This document shows positions 16,690 to 26,630 of a stretch of DNA of 64,000 bases, in pieces. Source of the DNA: Streptococcus chenjunshii (GTDB lineage Bacteria; Bacillota; Bacilli; Lactobacillales; Streptococcaceae); NCBI RefSeq assembly GCF_003086355.1, contig NZ_CP031733.1:806001-870000 (forward strand), given 5' to 3'. The notes below the pieces were generated by a model. That model was given only the letters and a program-made list of their open reading frames with translations, was not told the origin of the DNA and made no database searches. Within the stretch, counting starts at the first letter, position 1. Every line of letters begins with the position of its first letter. The translations under genes were made by a program, and so were the position numbers.

Positions 16690-18423
16690 ATGACAGAAAT
16701 GCTTAAAGGAATTGCAGCCTCTGACGGTGTTGCTGTTGCCAAAGCATATCTACTCGTTCAACCGGATTTGTCATTTGAGACTGTAACAGTCGAAGATACA
16801 AATGCAGAAGAGGCTCGTTTAGATGCAGCGCTGGAGGCATCGCAGAACGAGCTTTCTGTTATCCGCGAACAAGCCGTAGAAACGCTTGGTGAAGAAGCAG
16901 CTGCTGTGTTTGATGCTCATTTGATGGTCCTTGCTGACCCGGAAATGATTACACAGATTAAAGACACGATTCGGACAAAGCAGACTAATGCAGAAAGCAG
17001 CCTCAAAGAAGTAACTGATATGTTTATCACAATCTTTGAAGGTATGGAAGACAATCCTTATATGCAAGAACGTGCCGCTGATATTCGCGATGTTTCTAAG
17101 CGTGTTTTGGCACATCTTCTTGGTGTTAAGCTTCCAAATCCTGCCGCTATTGCTGAAGAATCTGTGGTCATTGCTCATGACTTGACACCTTCTGATACTG
17201 CACAGTTAAATAAACAATTTGTTAAGGCGTTTGTAACGAATATCGGAGGACGCACCAGCCATTCGGCTATTATGGCTCGGACGCTTGAGATTGCTGCCGT
17301 ACTCGGGACCAATGACATCACCAGCCGTGTCAAAGACGGTGATATCGTCGCTGCTAACGGTATAACGGGAGAAGTCATCATTAACCCGACTGACGAGCAA
17401 ATTGCTGAATTTAAAGCAGCCGGTGAAGCTTATGCTAAGCAAAAAGCTGAGTGGGCTCTGCTCAAGGACGCTCAAACTGTTACGGCTGACGGTAAACATT
17501 TTGAACTGGCAGCTAATATCGGAACGCCTAAAGATGTCGACGGAGTTAATGATAACGGCGCGGAAGCAGTCGGTCTTTACCGTACTGAATTCCTCTATAT
17601 GGATTCCCAAGATTTTCCGACTGAAGATGAACAGTATGAAGCCTACAAGGCAGTTCTTGAAGGAATGAATGGAAAACCGGTTGTTGTTCGGACAATGGAT
17701 ATCGGCGGTGATAAGGAACTTCCGTATTTTGATTTGCCGAAAGAGATGAACCCGTTCCTTGGTTTCCGTGCCCTGCGTATCTCTATTTCAGAAACTGGGG
17801 ATCAGATGTTCCGCACACAGATCCGTGCGCTTCTGCGGGCTTCTGTCCATGGACAGCTCCGCATCATGTTCCCAATGGTTGCACTGCTCAAAGAATTCCG
17901 TGCGGCTAAAGCGGTCTTCGATGAGGAAAAGGCAAATCTAAAAGCTGAAGGTGTTGCTGTTTCAGATGATATTCAAGTTGGTATCATGATTGAAATTCCT
18001 GCAGCGGCAATGCTGGCTGACCAATTTGCTAAAGAAGTGGACTTCTTCTCAATTGGAACTAATGACCTTATCCAATACACTATGGCTGCTGACCGTATGA
18101 ATGAGCAAGTATCATATCTTTACCAGCCATATAACCCATCTATCCTTCGCTTGATTAACAACGTTATCAAGGCTGCTCATGCAGAAGGGAAATGGGCTGG
18201 TATGTGCGGTGAAATGGCCGGTGACCAGACAGCTGTACCGCTTCTTGTCGGCATGGGTCTTGACGAGTTCTCTATGTCAGCAACCTCAGTGCTTCGCACA
18301 CGTAGCCTAATGAAAAAACTGGATACTGCTAAGATGCAGGAACTGGCTCAGCGGGCTTTGACAGAATGTGCAACACTGGATGAAGTTCTTGAACTTGAAA
18401 AAGAATACGTTGATTTTGACTAA
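16690..18423 (+). CDS. ptsI: PTS enzyme I (phosphoenolpyruvate-protein phosphotransferase)
   Basis: Moves the phosphate of PEP to HPr, starting sugar uptake by the PTS. The 577-residue length is standard. It shows the HPr-binding N-terminal domain, the phosphorylated histidine in [13 protein letters not shown] (about residue 190), the PEP-binding barrel with [11 protein letters not shown] and the catalytic cysteine in GMCGEMAGD (about residue 502). It forms an operon with ptsH and ends in a clear terminator. Confidence 0.99.
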   Translation: MTEMLKGIAASDGVAVAKAYLLVQPDLSFETVTVEDTNAEEARLDAALEASQNELSVIREQAVETLGEEAAAVFDAHLMVLADPEMITQIKDTIRTKQTNAESSLKEVTDMFITIFEGMEDNPYMQERAADIRDVSKRVLAHLLGVKLPNPAAIAEESVVIAHDLTPSDTAQLNKQFVKAFVTNIGGRTSHSAIMARTLEIAAVLGTNDITSRVKDGDIVAANGITGEVIINPTDEQIAEFKAAGEAYAKQKAEWALLKDAQTVTADGKHFELAANIGTPKDVDGVNDNGAEAVGLYRTEFLYMDSQDFPTEDEQYEAYKAVLEGMNGKPVVVRTMDIGGDKELPYFDLPKEMNPFLGFRALRISISETGDQMFRTQIRALLRASVHGQLRIMFPMVALLKEFRAAKAVFDEEKANLKAEGVAVSDDIQVGIMIEIPAAAMLADQFAKEVDFFSIGTNDLIQYTMAADRMNEQVSYLYQPYNPSILRLINNVIKAAHAEGKWAGMCGEMAGDQTAVPLLVGMGLDEFSMSATSVLRTRSLMKKLDTAKMQELAQRALTECATLDEVLELEKEYVDFD

Positions 18424-18431
18424 CCATAAAG

Positions 18432-18466
18432 AACCCTTGGAAACCCTAAATTTCAAGGGTTTTTTG
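18432..18466 (+). terminator. Terminator of ptsHI
   Basis: AACCCTTG (18432-18439) pairs with CAAGGGTT (18454-18461), followed by a T-run. It lies directly after the ptsI stop. Confidence 0.88.
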
Positions 18467-18673
18467 CTTCTTCCAGAGTTGAAATATGACTGTCGGCAGA
18501 AAATTCATAAGATAAAAACGATTAAAGCAGGGAAAATTTTAAAAAAAAGAAATGCCAATAATGTTTAAATTTATAATGATGTCAAAATTTTCTGAATTTT
18601 TCTTGTAGCAAATAATTGAAAAAAGTTAAAAAAATGATAAAATGAAGTTATCATATTTGTAAGGAGACTTATA

Positions 18674-20101
18674 TTGGCTAAGCAATACAAAAATTATGTC
18701 AATGGTGAGTGGAAACTCTCACAGGATGAAATTAAAATCTATGCTCCAGCTTCAGGTGAAGAGTTAGGCTCCGTTCCTGCTATGAGCACAGATGAAGTGG
18801 ATTATGTCTATGCCTCTGCTAAGACAGCTTTCCCAGCCTGGCGCGCGCTTTCCTATGTTGAACGGGCAAACTATATACGCAAGGCCGCTGATATCTTGCA
18901 CAGCAAAGCGGAAGCCATCGGTTCGGTTCTTTCTAAAGAAATTGCCAAAGGCCTCAAATCCTCTGTCGGTGAAGTGACACGTACAGTAGAAATTATGGAG
19001 TTTGCAGCTGCAGAAGGTGTTCGGACGCAAGGTGAGGTGCTTGAAGGTGGCAGTTTTGAGGCTGCCAGCAAGAGAAAAGTCGCTATGGTACGCCGTGAAC
19101 CGGTTGGACTTGTTTTAGCCATTTCACCTTTTAACTATCCGGTCAATCTGGCTGGATCGAAAATTGCACCGGCTCTGATTACAGGAAATGTGGTAGCCTT
19201 TAAGCCACCGACACAAGGCTCAATTTCCGGTCTTCTTTTAGCAGAAGCCTTTGCCGAAGCCGGACTGCCGGCTGGTGTTTTCAATACCATTACCGGGCGG
19301 GGTTCTGTTATCGGCGATTACATTGTTGAGCATAAAGCTGTTGATTTTATCAACTTTACCGGTTCCACACCAGTCGGTGAAAATATCGGCCGTTTAGCTG
19401 GTATGCGTCCGATTATGCTGGAACTAGGCGGTAAAGATGCAGCTATTGTTCTTGAGGATGCAGATCTTGAACTGACAGCTAAACAGATTGTCGATGGGGC
19501 GTTTGGCTATTCCGGTCAGCGTTGTACAGCTGTTAAGCGTGTGCTTGTCATGGACAGTGTGGCAGATAAATTAGCTGAACTTATTGTTGAGCGTGTCGCT
19601 AACTTAACTGTAGGTATGCCTGAAGATAATACAGATATTACACCGCTGATTGATACCAAAGCGGCTGATTATGTAGAAGGTCTTATCGCGGATGCCAAAG
19701 AACAGGGTGCGACTGCCCTTACAGCAATTAAACGTGAAGGAAATACAATTTATCCGACAGTCTTTGACAATGTGACGACCGATATGCGTTTGGCTTGGGA
19801 AGAGCCGTTTGGTCCGGTGCTGCCGATTATCCGTGTTCATTCAGTTGAAGAGGCTATTCATATCGCTAATCAGTCTGAATTTGGCCTGCAGAGTGCTGTA
19901 TTCACCAATGACTATCCTTTGGCCTTTAAGGTTGCAGAGCAGCTTGAGGTCGGCACTGTGCATATCAATAATAAAACACAGCGCGGTACAGATAACTTCC
20001 CATTCTTAGGTGCTAAAAAATCAGGTGTCAATACACAGGGAGTCAAATACTCCATTGAAGCTATGACCAGAATTAAATCAGTTGTCTTTGATATCAAATA
20101 A
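18674..20101 (+). CDS. gapN: NADP-dependent non-phosphorylating glyceraldehyde-3-phosphate dehydrogenase
   Basis: Oxidises glyceraldehyde-3-phosphate directly to 3-phosphoglycerate and gives NADPH, a major NADPH source in streptococci. The 475 residues are closely similar to S. mutans GapN from the first residues (AKQYKNYVNGEWKL). The aldehyde dehydrogenase active site is visible: the general-base glutamate in LELGGKDAAIVLED and the nucleophilic cysteine in GYSGQRCTAVKR. The start codon is TTG 18674, placed 8 nt after AAGGAG; no ATG is available. It follows ptsI, as in S. mutans. Confidence 0.98.
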   Translation: MAKQYKNYVNGEWKLSQDEIKIYAPASGEELGSVPAMSTDEVDYVYASAKTAFPAWRALSYVERANYIRKAADILHSKAEAIGSVLSKEIAKGLKSSVGEVTRTVEIMEFAAAEGVRTQGEVLEGGSFEAASKRKVAMVRREPVGLVLAISPFNYPVNLAGSKIAPALITGNVVAFKPPTQGSISGLLLAEAFAEAGLPAGVFNTITGRGSVIGDYIVEHKAVDFINFTGSTPVGENIGRLAGMRPIMLELGGKDAAIVLEDADLELTAKQIVDGAFGYSGQRCTAVKRVLVMDSVADKLAELIVERVANLTVGMPEDNTDITPLIDTKAADYVEGLIADAKEQGATALTAIKREGNTIYPTVFDNVTTDMRLAWEEPFGPVLPIIRVHSVEEAIHIANQSEFGLQSAVFTNDYPLAFKVAEQLEVGTVHINNKTQRGTDNFPFLGAKKSGVNTQGVKYSIEAMTRIKSVVFDIK

Positions 20102-20109
20102 AATAAACT

Positions 20110-20176
20110 AAAACCCGTTTTTTCTAACAGTATGTTTGCTTGTGCATTTGCTGTTAGAAAGGCGGTTTTTTTTTTG
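20110..20176 (+). terminator. Terminator of gapN
   Basis: CTAACAG (20124-20130) pairs with CTGTTAG (20151-20157), extended outward by AAACCCG against CGGTTT, and followed by a run of about ten T residues. Confidence 0.85.
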
Positions 20177-20338
20177 TCTTATCAGCCAGACTTTTTAATG
20201 ACCGGTAAACCAATGTGCTGGAACAAATGCCAAAAAAATCAGCGCAGATAGGTGCGGTCTCCGGCAGCACAAATCATTTGGGAAAAGCTGAATTTTACGA
20301 GAAGGAGTTTGAGTTGAGAACGATTGTTTGCTAAAAAA

Positions 20339-20369
20339 TGATAACGCTTTCTTTTATTTGTGGTATAAT
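20339..20369 (+). promoter_or_regulatory. cre-like site over the pckA promoter
   Basis: TGATAACGCTTTCT (20339-20352) matches the CcpA cre pattern at all but its last position. It sits where the -35 should be, 11 nt before an extended -10 (TGG then TATAAT, 20364-20369). Binding there would block RNA polymerase, which fits repression of PEP carboxykinase by sugar. Confidence 0.65.
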
Positions 20370-20402
20370 AGGGATAACCTAATACAATCTAGGAGGAATT
20401 TA

Positions 20403-22055
20403 ATGGTTACACGGAAACAATTTTCACCAGAAGAGATGAGTAAGGACAGTTCCTATTTTTCACCTTTGAAAACGATTGTTGAGACAGCTTTTTATGAAAA
20501 CCAGGTTATTCCGATAAAAACTTTGGAAGAAGCTTATCAGCTGGCTTCGGTGGCAGCAGGAACTGTTGTTTTGGACATGCCTGTGATTCATACAAAAGAG
20601 CTGGGGCTGCCTTCCTATGCCCGAGTTTTGCTGACAAATTCCGGAGCGATTGTAGGCAGAACGGCTAAAGCAAGAAGAATTTACGGCAGAGACAGTGAAG
20701 AAGATGAACGTCTGCTGACAATTGCCAGAAGTGCTGTCTATCAGTCCCATAAAAGAAAATTTTATAAAGCCGATGCTATTGTCGGACTTGATGAGACTTT
20801 TATGGCCAGAGCACATCTGATGGTACCGGAAGAAGAAATTAATAATCTTTATTCTTGGCTGCTGAACTTTCAAATTTTGGATGAAGAATTCAAAAATCGC
20901 TTGAAAGTATCAAAACAATACGAAGAAGATGATATTTTTGTTTTCTTTGATCCGAAATGGTCCCATCCTGACTATCCGGATGGTTTAGCTTATTTTGATA
21001 CGAGGCATAATTGTGTCATTATTCTTGGTCTAAATTATTTTGGAGAATTAAAGAAAGCGACACTGACCTTGGCTTGGGGTACTGCGGCACGGAACGGTTA
21101 TGTAGCCTGTCACGGCGGTCTTAAGATTTTTAAGCAAAAACAAGGCAAAAAAGATAACAAAAATTACGTCGCTTCCTTTTTCGGTTTGTCCGGATCAGGA
21201 AAGTCAACCTTAACGCATGCCAAACATGACAATAAGTATGATATCAAAGTTTTGCACGATGATGCTTTTATTATCTCTATTAAAGATGGTTCCTCTGTTG
21301 CTTTAGAACCTGCTTATTTTGATAAAACTAATGATTATCCGACCGGTCATCCGGAACAGGATTATTTTGTCACCGTCCAGAACTGCGGTGTGACTTTGGA
21401 TGAAAGCCGCCGTAAAAAATTAGTTACTGAAGATATTCGCAACGGTAACGGCCGGACCGTTAAATCTCGATTTGCCACTCCTAATCGGGTGGATCGGATT
21501 AATGAACCCATTAACGCGATTTTTTGGATTATGAAAGATGATTCGCTGCCGCCTTTGATTAAAATTAATGATCCGGTAGTGGCCACTACTATGGGATGTA
21601 CATTAATGACCAAACGCTCTAATGCCGAAAATATTTCGGGAGCCAGTCAAAGCCTTGTTATTGAGCCTTTTGCTAATCCTTTCAGAGTCTATCCTCTGGT
21701 TGAAGATTATCGTAAGTTTCTGGCCCTGTTCAAGGCTGGAGTTGACTGCTATATTATTAATACCGGCCTTTATATGGGCAAAAGCATCCCTAAAAATACC
21801 AGTCTGAATATTATTGAGCAAATTGTTGAAAACAAGGGCACTTTCAAGCCTTTTGGACCTTTAAATCATTTTGAGTATCTGGAGCTGGATGGTTATCCTA
21901 TTTCACGTTTTGATGAAAATTATAAGCAGCTGATTCGGGAAAGAATGCAGGTCCGCTTGAACTTCCTGCTGTCCTTTAACCAAAACTATCCTAAAACCGC
22001 TTTGCCTGTGAATTCTATCTCACGTTTAGAGGATGTTATTGAAAGTTTATCCTAA
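20403..22055 (+). CDS. pckA: Phosphoenolpyruvate carboxykinase (ATP)
   Basis: Interconverts oxaloacetate plus ATP and PEP plus CO2. The 550-residue protein has the ATP-type PEPCK signature: the kinase-1a P-loop FFGLSGSGKSTLTHAK (about residue 260), the metal-binding HDDAFI and the downstream kinase-2-like region, and AVATTMGC-like sequence (VVATTMGCTLM). I chose ATG 20403 after AGGAGGAATTTA; an upstream in-frame start lies over the promoter. The enzyme is not common in streptococci. Next to the citrate cluster it could send citrate-derived oxaloacetate to PEP. The cre-like site fits gluconeogenic regulation. Assignment to the ATP-dependent family is by motif. Confidence 0.93.
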   Translation: MVTRKQFSPEEMSKDSSYFSPLKTIVETAFYENQVIPIKTLEEAYQLASVAAGTVVLDMPVIHTKELGLPSYARVLLTNSGAIVGRTAKARRIYGRDSEEDERLLTIARSAVYQSHKRKFYKADAIVGLDETFMARAHLMVPEEEINNLYSWLLNFQILDEEFKNRLKVSKQYEEDDIFVFFDPKWSHPDYPDGLAYFDTRHNCVIILGLNYFGELKKATLTLAWGTAARNGYVACHGGLKIFKQKQGKKDNKNYVASFFGLSGSGKSTLTHAKHDNKYDIKVLHDDAFIISIKDGSSVALEPAYFDKTNDYPTGHPEQDYFVTVQNCGVTLDESRRKKLVTEDIRNGNGRTVKSRFATPNRVDRINEPINAIFWIMKDDSLPPLIKINDPVVATTMGCTLMTKRSNAENISGASQSLVIEPFANPFRVYPLVEDYRKFLALFKAGVDCYIINTGLYMGKSIPKNTSLNIIEQIVENKGTFKPFGPLNHFEYLELDGYPISRFDENYKQLIRERMQVRLNFLLSFNQNYPKTALPVNSISRLEDVIESLS

Positions 22056-22102
22056 GACGGAATTCTGTTGACTTCGGCATCTTTAATTGAGCTTCTTAAA
22101 AA

Positions 22103-22290
22103 TGAGAGCGGGACAACAATCGGTAAATTGTCATAACATGACGCTTTCGATTTTGCCGCCTCGCCTCCGCACAGTTGATTAGGCAGGCTGCTGTCCCTTG
22201 TGCAGCAAGGAATAAGAACTTCCAACCAACCGCTGCGCTAAACTCATCTGTTAAAAAAGGAAAACGAGGCAGGACTTTGAACAGCTCCCT
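22103..22290. repeat. Family B palindromic repeat, copy 2 (interrupted by the IS3-family element)
   Basis: Starts GCGGGACAACAATCGGTAAA and runs in the opposite sense to copy 1 down to AAAACGAGGCAGGACTTTG. It then meets the insertion sequence after AACAGCTCCCTG. An intact relative at 49371-49402 shows that this point is in the loop-side arm of a GAGGCAGG/CCTGCCTC hairpin. TTAAAGTCCTGCCTCG (about 23955-23972) on the other side of the IS looks like the displaced partner arm. Confidence 0.75.
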
Positions 22291-22362
22291 GTCAAGTAGA
22301 CAGTAAAATAATAAAAATAGTTAAGCAACCTGATTCCTGAATTCTAAGGGAGTCAGGTTATT

Positions 22363-23215
22363 TCATTTTGCCTGATAACGTTGGGTATTGTAAAAGTGGA
22401 TATAGCGTTTGACATCAGTCACTAACTCCTCATAAGTTTTGAACGTCTTCAAGTCATAAGACTCCGTTTTGAAATGTCCCCAAAAACTTTCCATAGGAGC
22501 GTTATCAATACATTTTCCAACCCGTGACATGGATAGTGTTAGACCAGCCTGTCTAACAATATAACGATACTCCTTTGAGGTATATTGACTGCCACGGTCA
22601 CTATGCAGTAAAGGTGTTGCATCAGGATTTAGCACTAAAGCTTTCTTAATGGTCTTTATCACCAGTGGATTGTCATTATGCTGACTGATTTCATAGGCAA
22701 TGATTGAGCCATCATAAAGGTCTTTGATCACACTTAAATAAGCTTTCTTTCCTAAATCCTAAACCATACTGTAAGTAGGTCACATCTGTACACCATTTCT
22801 GATTAGGGGCACTGGCCACGATTAAGGAGATTCTCTCCATAGTCTTTATCGCCTGCTAGCGTACAAGAATGACGAGTACGCCGAATAACGGAACAGATTC
22901 CTAAAATAGCCATTAAGCGTCTTATCCGCTTGTTATTATAGGCTGTTCCCAGCTGACGATTGATGAAGGCTGTCATGCGGCGATAGCCTAAGATACCATT
23001 GTACCGCTTGTGACATTCCCTTATTTTTGTCATAAGTCTCTTATTAATCTTCTCAGACGCTGTTTCTTGGTGATTGAGCCATTTGTAATAACCTGACCGT
23101 GATACCTGTGATAGTCGGCAGAGAGACTGGATAGACATATCTGGTCTTTCATCATGATAGTCTTTAATCGCTTGAAATCGGCTTAAGTATTTTCCCTGTC
23201 TTATCGTTGCTTTCT
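22363..23215 (-). pseudogene. IS3-family transposase orfB (DDE integrase core), frameshifted
   Basis: The frame starts through the usual -1 slippage at AAAAAAG near the orfA end, then reads through MSIQSLCRLSQVSRSGYYKW and the HTH_21-like part to about 22803. There the frame is lost. The first catalytic Asp (TDVTYLQYG) is found in another frame, and a second shift brings back IKDLYDGSIIAYE to the end, including HSDRGSQY and NAPMESFWGHFK, the second D and the E of the DDE triad. The full protein would be near 280 residues. Inactive. Confidence 0.88.
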
Positions 23216-23887
23216 GCGAGTGATGCCGTCTAACTTTTTTAGCAGACCAAGCTCCATTTCTAAGTATCGATTCCGTTCTTCCAATTGTTTGATTTTTAGT
23301 TGGCGTTTTTCTTCTGGGCTTAAGTTAGGCTTTGTTTCTAATCCCTTTCCTCGTCTATCCAACAGTCCTTGACGACCTTCTTGCTCAAATTTCCGTACCC
23401 AAGAATAGACCTGTTGGTAAGAAATACCGTATTTCTCTATGGCAGCTTGATAATCTTTCTCGTGGGCAATGGTGAAGTTGACAATGTCAACACGTTCTTC
23501 AAAAGTCGTTTGACGTCCTTGTCTCATATGACTGTATCCTTTACTAGTAGTTGTTAAGGTTTCACCACTAGTATAACGCTTTACCCACTTTCTGAGAACC
23601 TCATTACTGGAAATAGCATACCTTAAACAAATATCCCTTAGAGAGCCTTTACCAGAAAGGTCATCTTGAACGGCTTGATATTTTAGGACATAAGAATAGT
23701 TTTTCCATGTTCGCCTGTCTTTTAGAGCTGTCACACCATATTTTTGATAACGAGTTAGCCATCTATTAATCGTTGAGGAATCAACTTGATAGTATCGACT
23801 TAACTGTTCAACTGATTTTTCATGATCAAGAGCTCATTGAATAATCGCTAGCTTTTCCTCTACTGATTTTGGACTTTTTTTAGACAT
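23201..23887 (-). pseudogene. IS3-family transposase orfA with a nonsense codon
   Basis: From ATG 23887 the frame reads MSKKSPKSVEEKLAIIQ and hits TGA at 23836-23834 (codon 18). The same frame then continues without stop to 23201 through two helix-turn-helix repeats (LSRYYQVDSSTINRW and AIEKYGISYQQVYSWVRKF) and a C-terminal leucine-zipper-like stretch. A restart at an internal GTG/ATG could still give a shortened OrfA, but the element is dead through orfB in any case. Confidence 0.85.
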
Positions 23888-24022
23888 ACGAAAACTCCTC
23901 CTATAGTTTCTAGTGACTTTTTGTTTTTTCACTGTCCACTATAAGGGGAGTATATTAAAGTCCTGCCTCGTTTATTTTTTCGTTTTGCTGACCATATTTT
24001 ATAGGCTGGTGCTTTTTGAAAA

Positions 24023-25111
24023 TTATTGTCCTTTGCTGCGGAGCTCTTGGTTTTTGAGGAAAATTTCTGAGACAGGAGCGTATTTTTTGAGTTTTTTGAG
24101 CTCTTCTTTATGACTGATGAAAGTAATAACTGTGCCGGTCTGCCCCATTCTGCCTGTTCTGCCGGACCGGTGAGTGTAGGTATCCCTGTCGTGAGGGGGT
24201 TCGAAATTAATAACGTATTCGAGCCCTTCAATATCAATTCCTCTGGCGGCTAAATCGGTAGCCAGAAGGAGGGACAATTCATGGTCTTTGAAGTGTTCAA
24301 GTGTTTCCTTGCGCTGTTTTTTGCCAACATCACTGGCAATAGAAGCTACGGAGAGCTGTCTGTACTGCAGGCGTTCCTCGCAGGCTCCTAAATCAGAAAG
24401 ACTATTAAAGAAAACAAGAGCCCGAAAATCGGGGATGTTGGCAAATTTTCTGAGCAGTTCTATGCGGCTGCGTTTATCCGTCTGAATGTAATAGTGAGCG
24501 ATTCGGTCGAGTTTCTGTTCAGATAAATCCACCACTATGGTGCCGTCTTCTAAACGGTCTTTGTCTATTTTTTGAGTGGCTCCCATATAGACGATCTGCT
24601 GCCTGCGTGCAACACGCTTGATAATATTTTCAGCGAAAGAATACTGTGTTCCTTTCAGAAGCTCATCAAATTCGTCCAGAATAATGGTGTTAACAGCCAT
24701 CATCTTAATTTTTTTGAGTTTAACCAGCTCAAAGACACGTCCCGGTGTTCCAATAAGTATTTCAGGTCCTTTCTTCAGCCGATCGATCTGCCGTTTTTGG
24801 CTGGCACCTGAGATAAAGAGCTGAGCAATCAAATGAAGCGGTTCTGCCCAGTCCTTAGCCACCTTGAAAATTTGGGCGGCCAATTCGGTATTGGGTGCCA
24901 GAATCAGCAGCTGCTGTGCTTGACCTTTCTTTAGCCTGAGCAGACTGGGAAAAAGGTAGGCCAGCGTCTTGCCTGTCCCAGTTGGACTGATACCTAGGAC
25001 ATGTTTATCCTGAGAAATAGCCTTAAACACTTCTTTTTGGATGGGGGTCAGTTCTGTAAAATGGTTCTGTTCTAATTTTTTTTGCCATACGTGAGGGAAT
25101 GCTGAAATCAT
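24023..25111 (-). CDS. DEAD-box RNA helicase
   Basis: An ATP-dependent RNA helicase of 362 residues, with the two RecA-like domains and almost no extra tails. The Q motif (FTELTPIQKEV) is near residue 20, motif I PTGTGKT near 43, motif II is DEFD instead of DEAD, motif III is GAT, and motifs V and VI are ATDLAARGIDIE and HRSGRTGRMG. The short length resembles the CshB/YfmL-type minimal helicases of Firmicutes, which act in ribosome assembly or cold response; the exact subfamily is not certain. An extended -10 (TGC TATAAT at 25152-25147 on the minus strand) lies shortly upstream. It is single and convergent to the IS3 remnant. Confidence 0.92.
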   Translation of the reverse strand: MISAFPHVWQKKLEQNHFTELTPIQKEVFKAISQDKHVLGISPTGTGKTLAYLFPSLLRLKKGQAQQLLILAPNTELAAQIFKVAKDWAEPLHLIAQLFISGASQKRQIDRLKKGPEILIGTPGRVFELVKLKKIKMMAVNTIILDEFDELLKGTQYSFAENIIKRVARRQQIVYMGATQKIDKDRLEDGTIVVDLSEQKLDRIAHYYIQTDKRSRIELLRKFANIPDFRALVFFNSLSDLGACEERLQYRQLSVASIASDVGKKQRKETLEHFKDHELSLLLATDLAARGIDIEGLEYVINFEPPHDRDTYTHRSGRTGRMGQTGTVITFISHKEELKKLKKYAPVSEIFLKNQELRSKGQ

Positions 25112-25312
25112 TACTTTTCCTATTCTAAAATTGATTTACTGCTTTTATTATAGCATGAATTAGGGTAAAATAAGTAAAAAGACTGATTTATACCCTTTGA
25201 ATTCAAAATGATGCAAGATTAGATTACTCATGTGCATACGGCTGTCGCTTGCGGTATGCAGCCTGCTTTTGCCTCTTTTGGTTTCCAGTATTTATGAGAT
25301 TTGGAGCAAGAA

Positions 25313-25939
25313 ATGCCTAAAAAACCGATTATTATAGGTGTAACCGGCGGTTCTGGTAGCGGAAAAACCAGTGTTTCCCGCGCTATTCTGTCACATTTTC
25401 CAGATGCCAGAATCGCTATGATTGAACATGATTCTTACTATAAGGATCAGAGCCACTTAACTTTTGATGAACGTGTAACAACAAATTATGATCATCCTTT
25501 GGCTTTTGATACAGCTTTTATGATTGAGCACATCAATGAATTGATCGCCGGCCGGCCGGTCGATATTCCAATCTATGATTATACTCGCCATACTCGGAGC
25601 AAGCAGAGCTACCGTCAGGAACCTCAGGATGTGTTTATTGTTGAAGGTATCTTGGTTCTTGAGGATCAGCGTTTACGGGATTTGATGGATATTAAGCTTT
25701 TTGTGGATACAGATGATGATATCCGGATTATTCGCCGCATCAAGAGGGATATGGAAGAGAGAGGGCGCAGCCTGGATAGTATTATTGAGCAGTATATAAC
25801 TGTTGTCAAACCGATGTACCATCAGTTTATTGAGCCAACTAAACGCTATGCTGATATCGTGATTCCTGAAGGCGTTTCAAATACTGTAGCGATTGATTTG
25901 ATTAATACTAAGGTTGCCAGCATTTTAAACCAAAAATAA
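25313..25939 (+). CDS. udk: Uridine kinase
   Basis: Phosphorylates uridine and cytidine in pyrimidine salvage. It has 208 residues, the usual size. The P-loop [17 protein letters not shown] is at the N-terminus; [18 protein letters not shown] and the YDYTRHTRS substrate region follow in the right order, and [12 protein letters not shown] is the lid. I chose ATG 25313 preceded by TTGGAG; an in-frame TTG upstream has no better ribosome site. A hairpin TGCATAC/GTATGCA (about 25231-25262) lies just upstream without a T-run; its meaning is unknown. Confidence 0.97.
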   Translation: MPKKPIIIGVTGGSGSGKTSVSRAILSHFPDARIAMIEHDSYYKDQSHLTFDERVTTNYDHPLAFDTAFMIEHINELIAGRPVDIPIYDYTRHTRSKQSYRQEPQDVFIVEGILVLEDQRLRDLMDIKLFVDTDDDIRIIRRIKRDMEERGRSLDSIIEQYITVVKPMYHQFIEPTKRYADIVIPEGVSNTVAIDLINTKVASILNQK

Positions 25940-26036
25940 GAAATGACTCCTCAAAAAGTTTTATGCTGTTTCTGCAGCCAGTCCTAAAAGATTAGTCTAA
26001 CTTTTGTAGTTTTCTGTACAGAAGGGGGAGAAACAG

Positions 26037-26477
26037 ATGTTTATTCGGACTATGCGACTTGAAGATTATGATACACTTTACCAGCTTTGGCTGTCCTGTC
26101 AGGGAATGGGTTTAAATAATCTGGATGATTCAAGGGAAGGTGTTGCTGTATTTTTAAAGCGCAACCCCCATACCTGTTTTGTTGCAGAAGACAAAGGCAC
26201 TTTGCTTGGGGCTATTATGGCTGGACATGACGGACGGCGGGGCTATATTTATCATACTGCTGTCCATCCGGATCATCGCCGGCAAAAAATAGCAAGCAGG
26301 CTGACGGAACACAGCTTAGAAGCTTTACAAAAAGAAGGGATTCATAAAGTTGCTCTGCTTGTTTTTAGTAAAAATCAAGCAGCAAATGCCTTCTGGGAAA
26401 ACATGGGATTTAGCAGCCGTGATGATGTTACTTACCGTAATAAGGCGGTCAGTTCATTGATTCGGATAGATACATGA
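26037..26477 (+). CDS. GNAT-family N-acetyltransferase
   Basis: A 146-residue single-domain acetyltransferase. The acetyl-CoA binding motif A is HPDHRRQKIASRLTEHSLEAL (V-x-P-x-x-R-x-x-G/K-I-A form), and KNQAANAFWENMGF is motif B. It is similar in build to the YpeA type of small GNATs. The substrate cannot be inferred. ATG 26037 follows AAGGGGGAG. It lies between udk and the leu leader and is probably transcribed separately from both. Confidence 0.88.
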   Translation: MFIRTMRLEDYDTLYQLWLSCQGMGLNNLDDSREGVAVFLKRNPHTCFVAEDKGTLLGAIMAGHDGRRGYIYHTAVHPDHRRQKIASRLTEHSLEALQKEGIHKVALLVFSKNQAANAFWENMGFSSRDDVTYRNKAVSSLIRIDT

Positions 26478-26521
26478 AAGTAGACTGCCGTCATATTTCC
26501 GCTTTTTTCAAAATTTGGCTA

Positions 26522-26550
26522 TTGACAAAATAGTCAGAAAATTATATCAT
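26522..26550 (+). promoter_or_regulatory. leu operon promoter
   Basis: Perfect TTGACA (26522-26527), a 17-nt spacer and TATCAT (26545-26550). Transcription would start near 26557, about 26 nt before the leader peptide. Confidence 0.85.
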
Positions 26551-26582
26551 GTTAACAAGTTATAAGGAAGGGAATAAGTCAA

Positions 26583-26630
26583 ATGCCATTCACAGTGAAA
26601 GTTGTTTTACTATTGCGGGATGTGGGCTAA
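26583..26630 (+). CDS. leu operon leader peptide (15 residues)
   Basis: ATG 26583, preceded by AAGGAAGGGAA, encodes MPFTVKVVLLLRDVG and stops at TAA 26628-26630. Three consecutive leucine codons (TTA CTA TTG) follow two valine codons, the signature of an attenuation leader that senses charged leucyl-tRNA. The stop codon lies in the 5' arm of the first hairpin of the attenuator. It is too short for routine gene calling. The function is strongly suggested by the RNA folds that follow and by leuA downstream. Confidence 0.85.
   Translation: MPFTVKVVLLLRDVG

Larger units (their letters stand above)
22295..23940 (-). mobile_element. Degraded IS3-family (IS150 group) insertion sequence
   Basis: About 1.65 kb. 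The ends are imperfect inverted repeats: AGTAGACAGTAAAATAATAA at 22295 and, on the minus strand from 23940, AGTGGACAGTGAAAAAACAA. Inside are orfA and orfB of an IS3-type transposase in the minus direction. orfA has a premature TGA and orfB has at least two frameshifts, so the element cannot move by itself. I see no clear target-site duplication. It sits inside a family B repeat. Confidence 0.88.

Noticed and set aside
20328..20402. N-terminal extension of pckA
   Set aside because: It would cover the cre-like site and TATAAT box; ATG 20403 has AGGAGG.
25231..25262. Hairpin TGCATAC/GTATGCA before udk as a terminator or riboswitch
   Set aside because: No T-run and no match to a known regulatory RNA; mentioned in the udk entry only.
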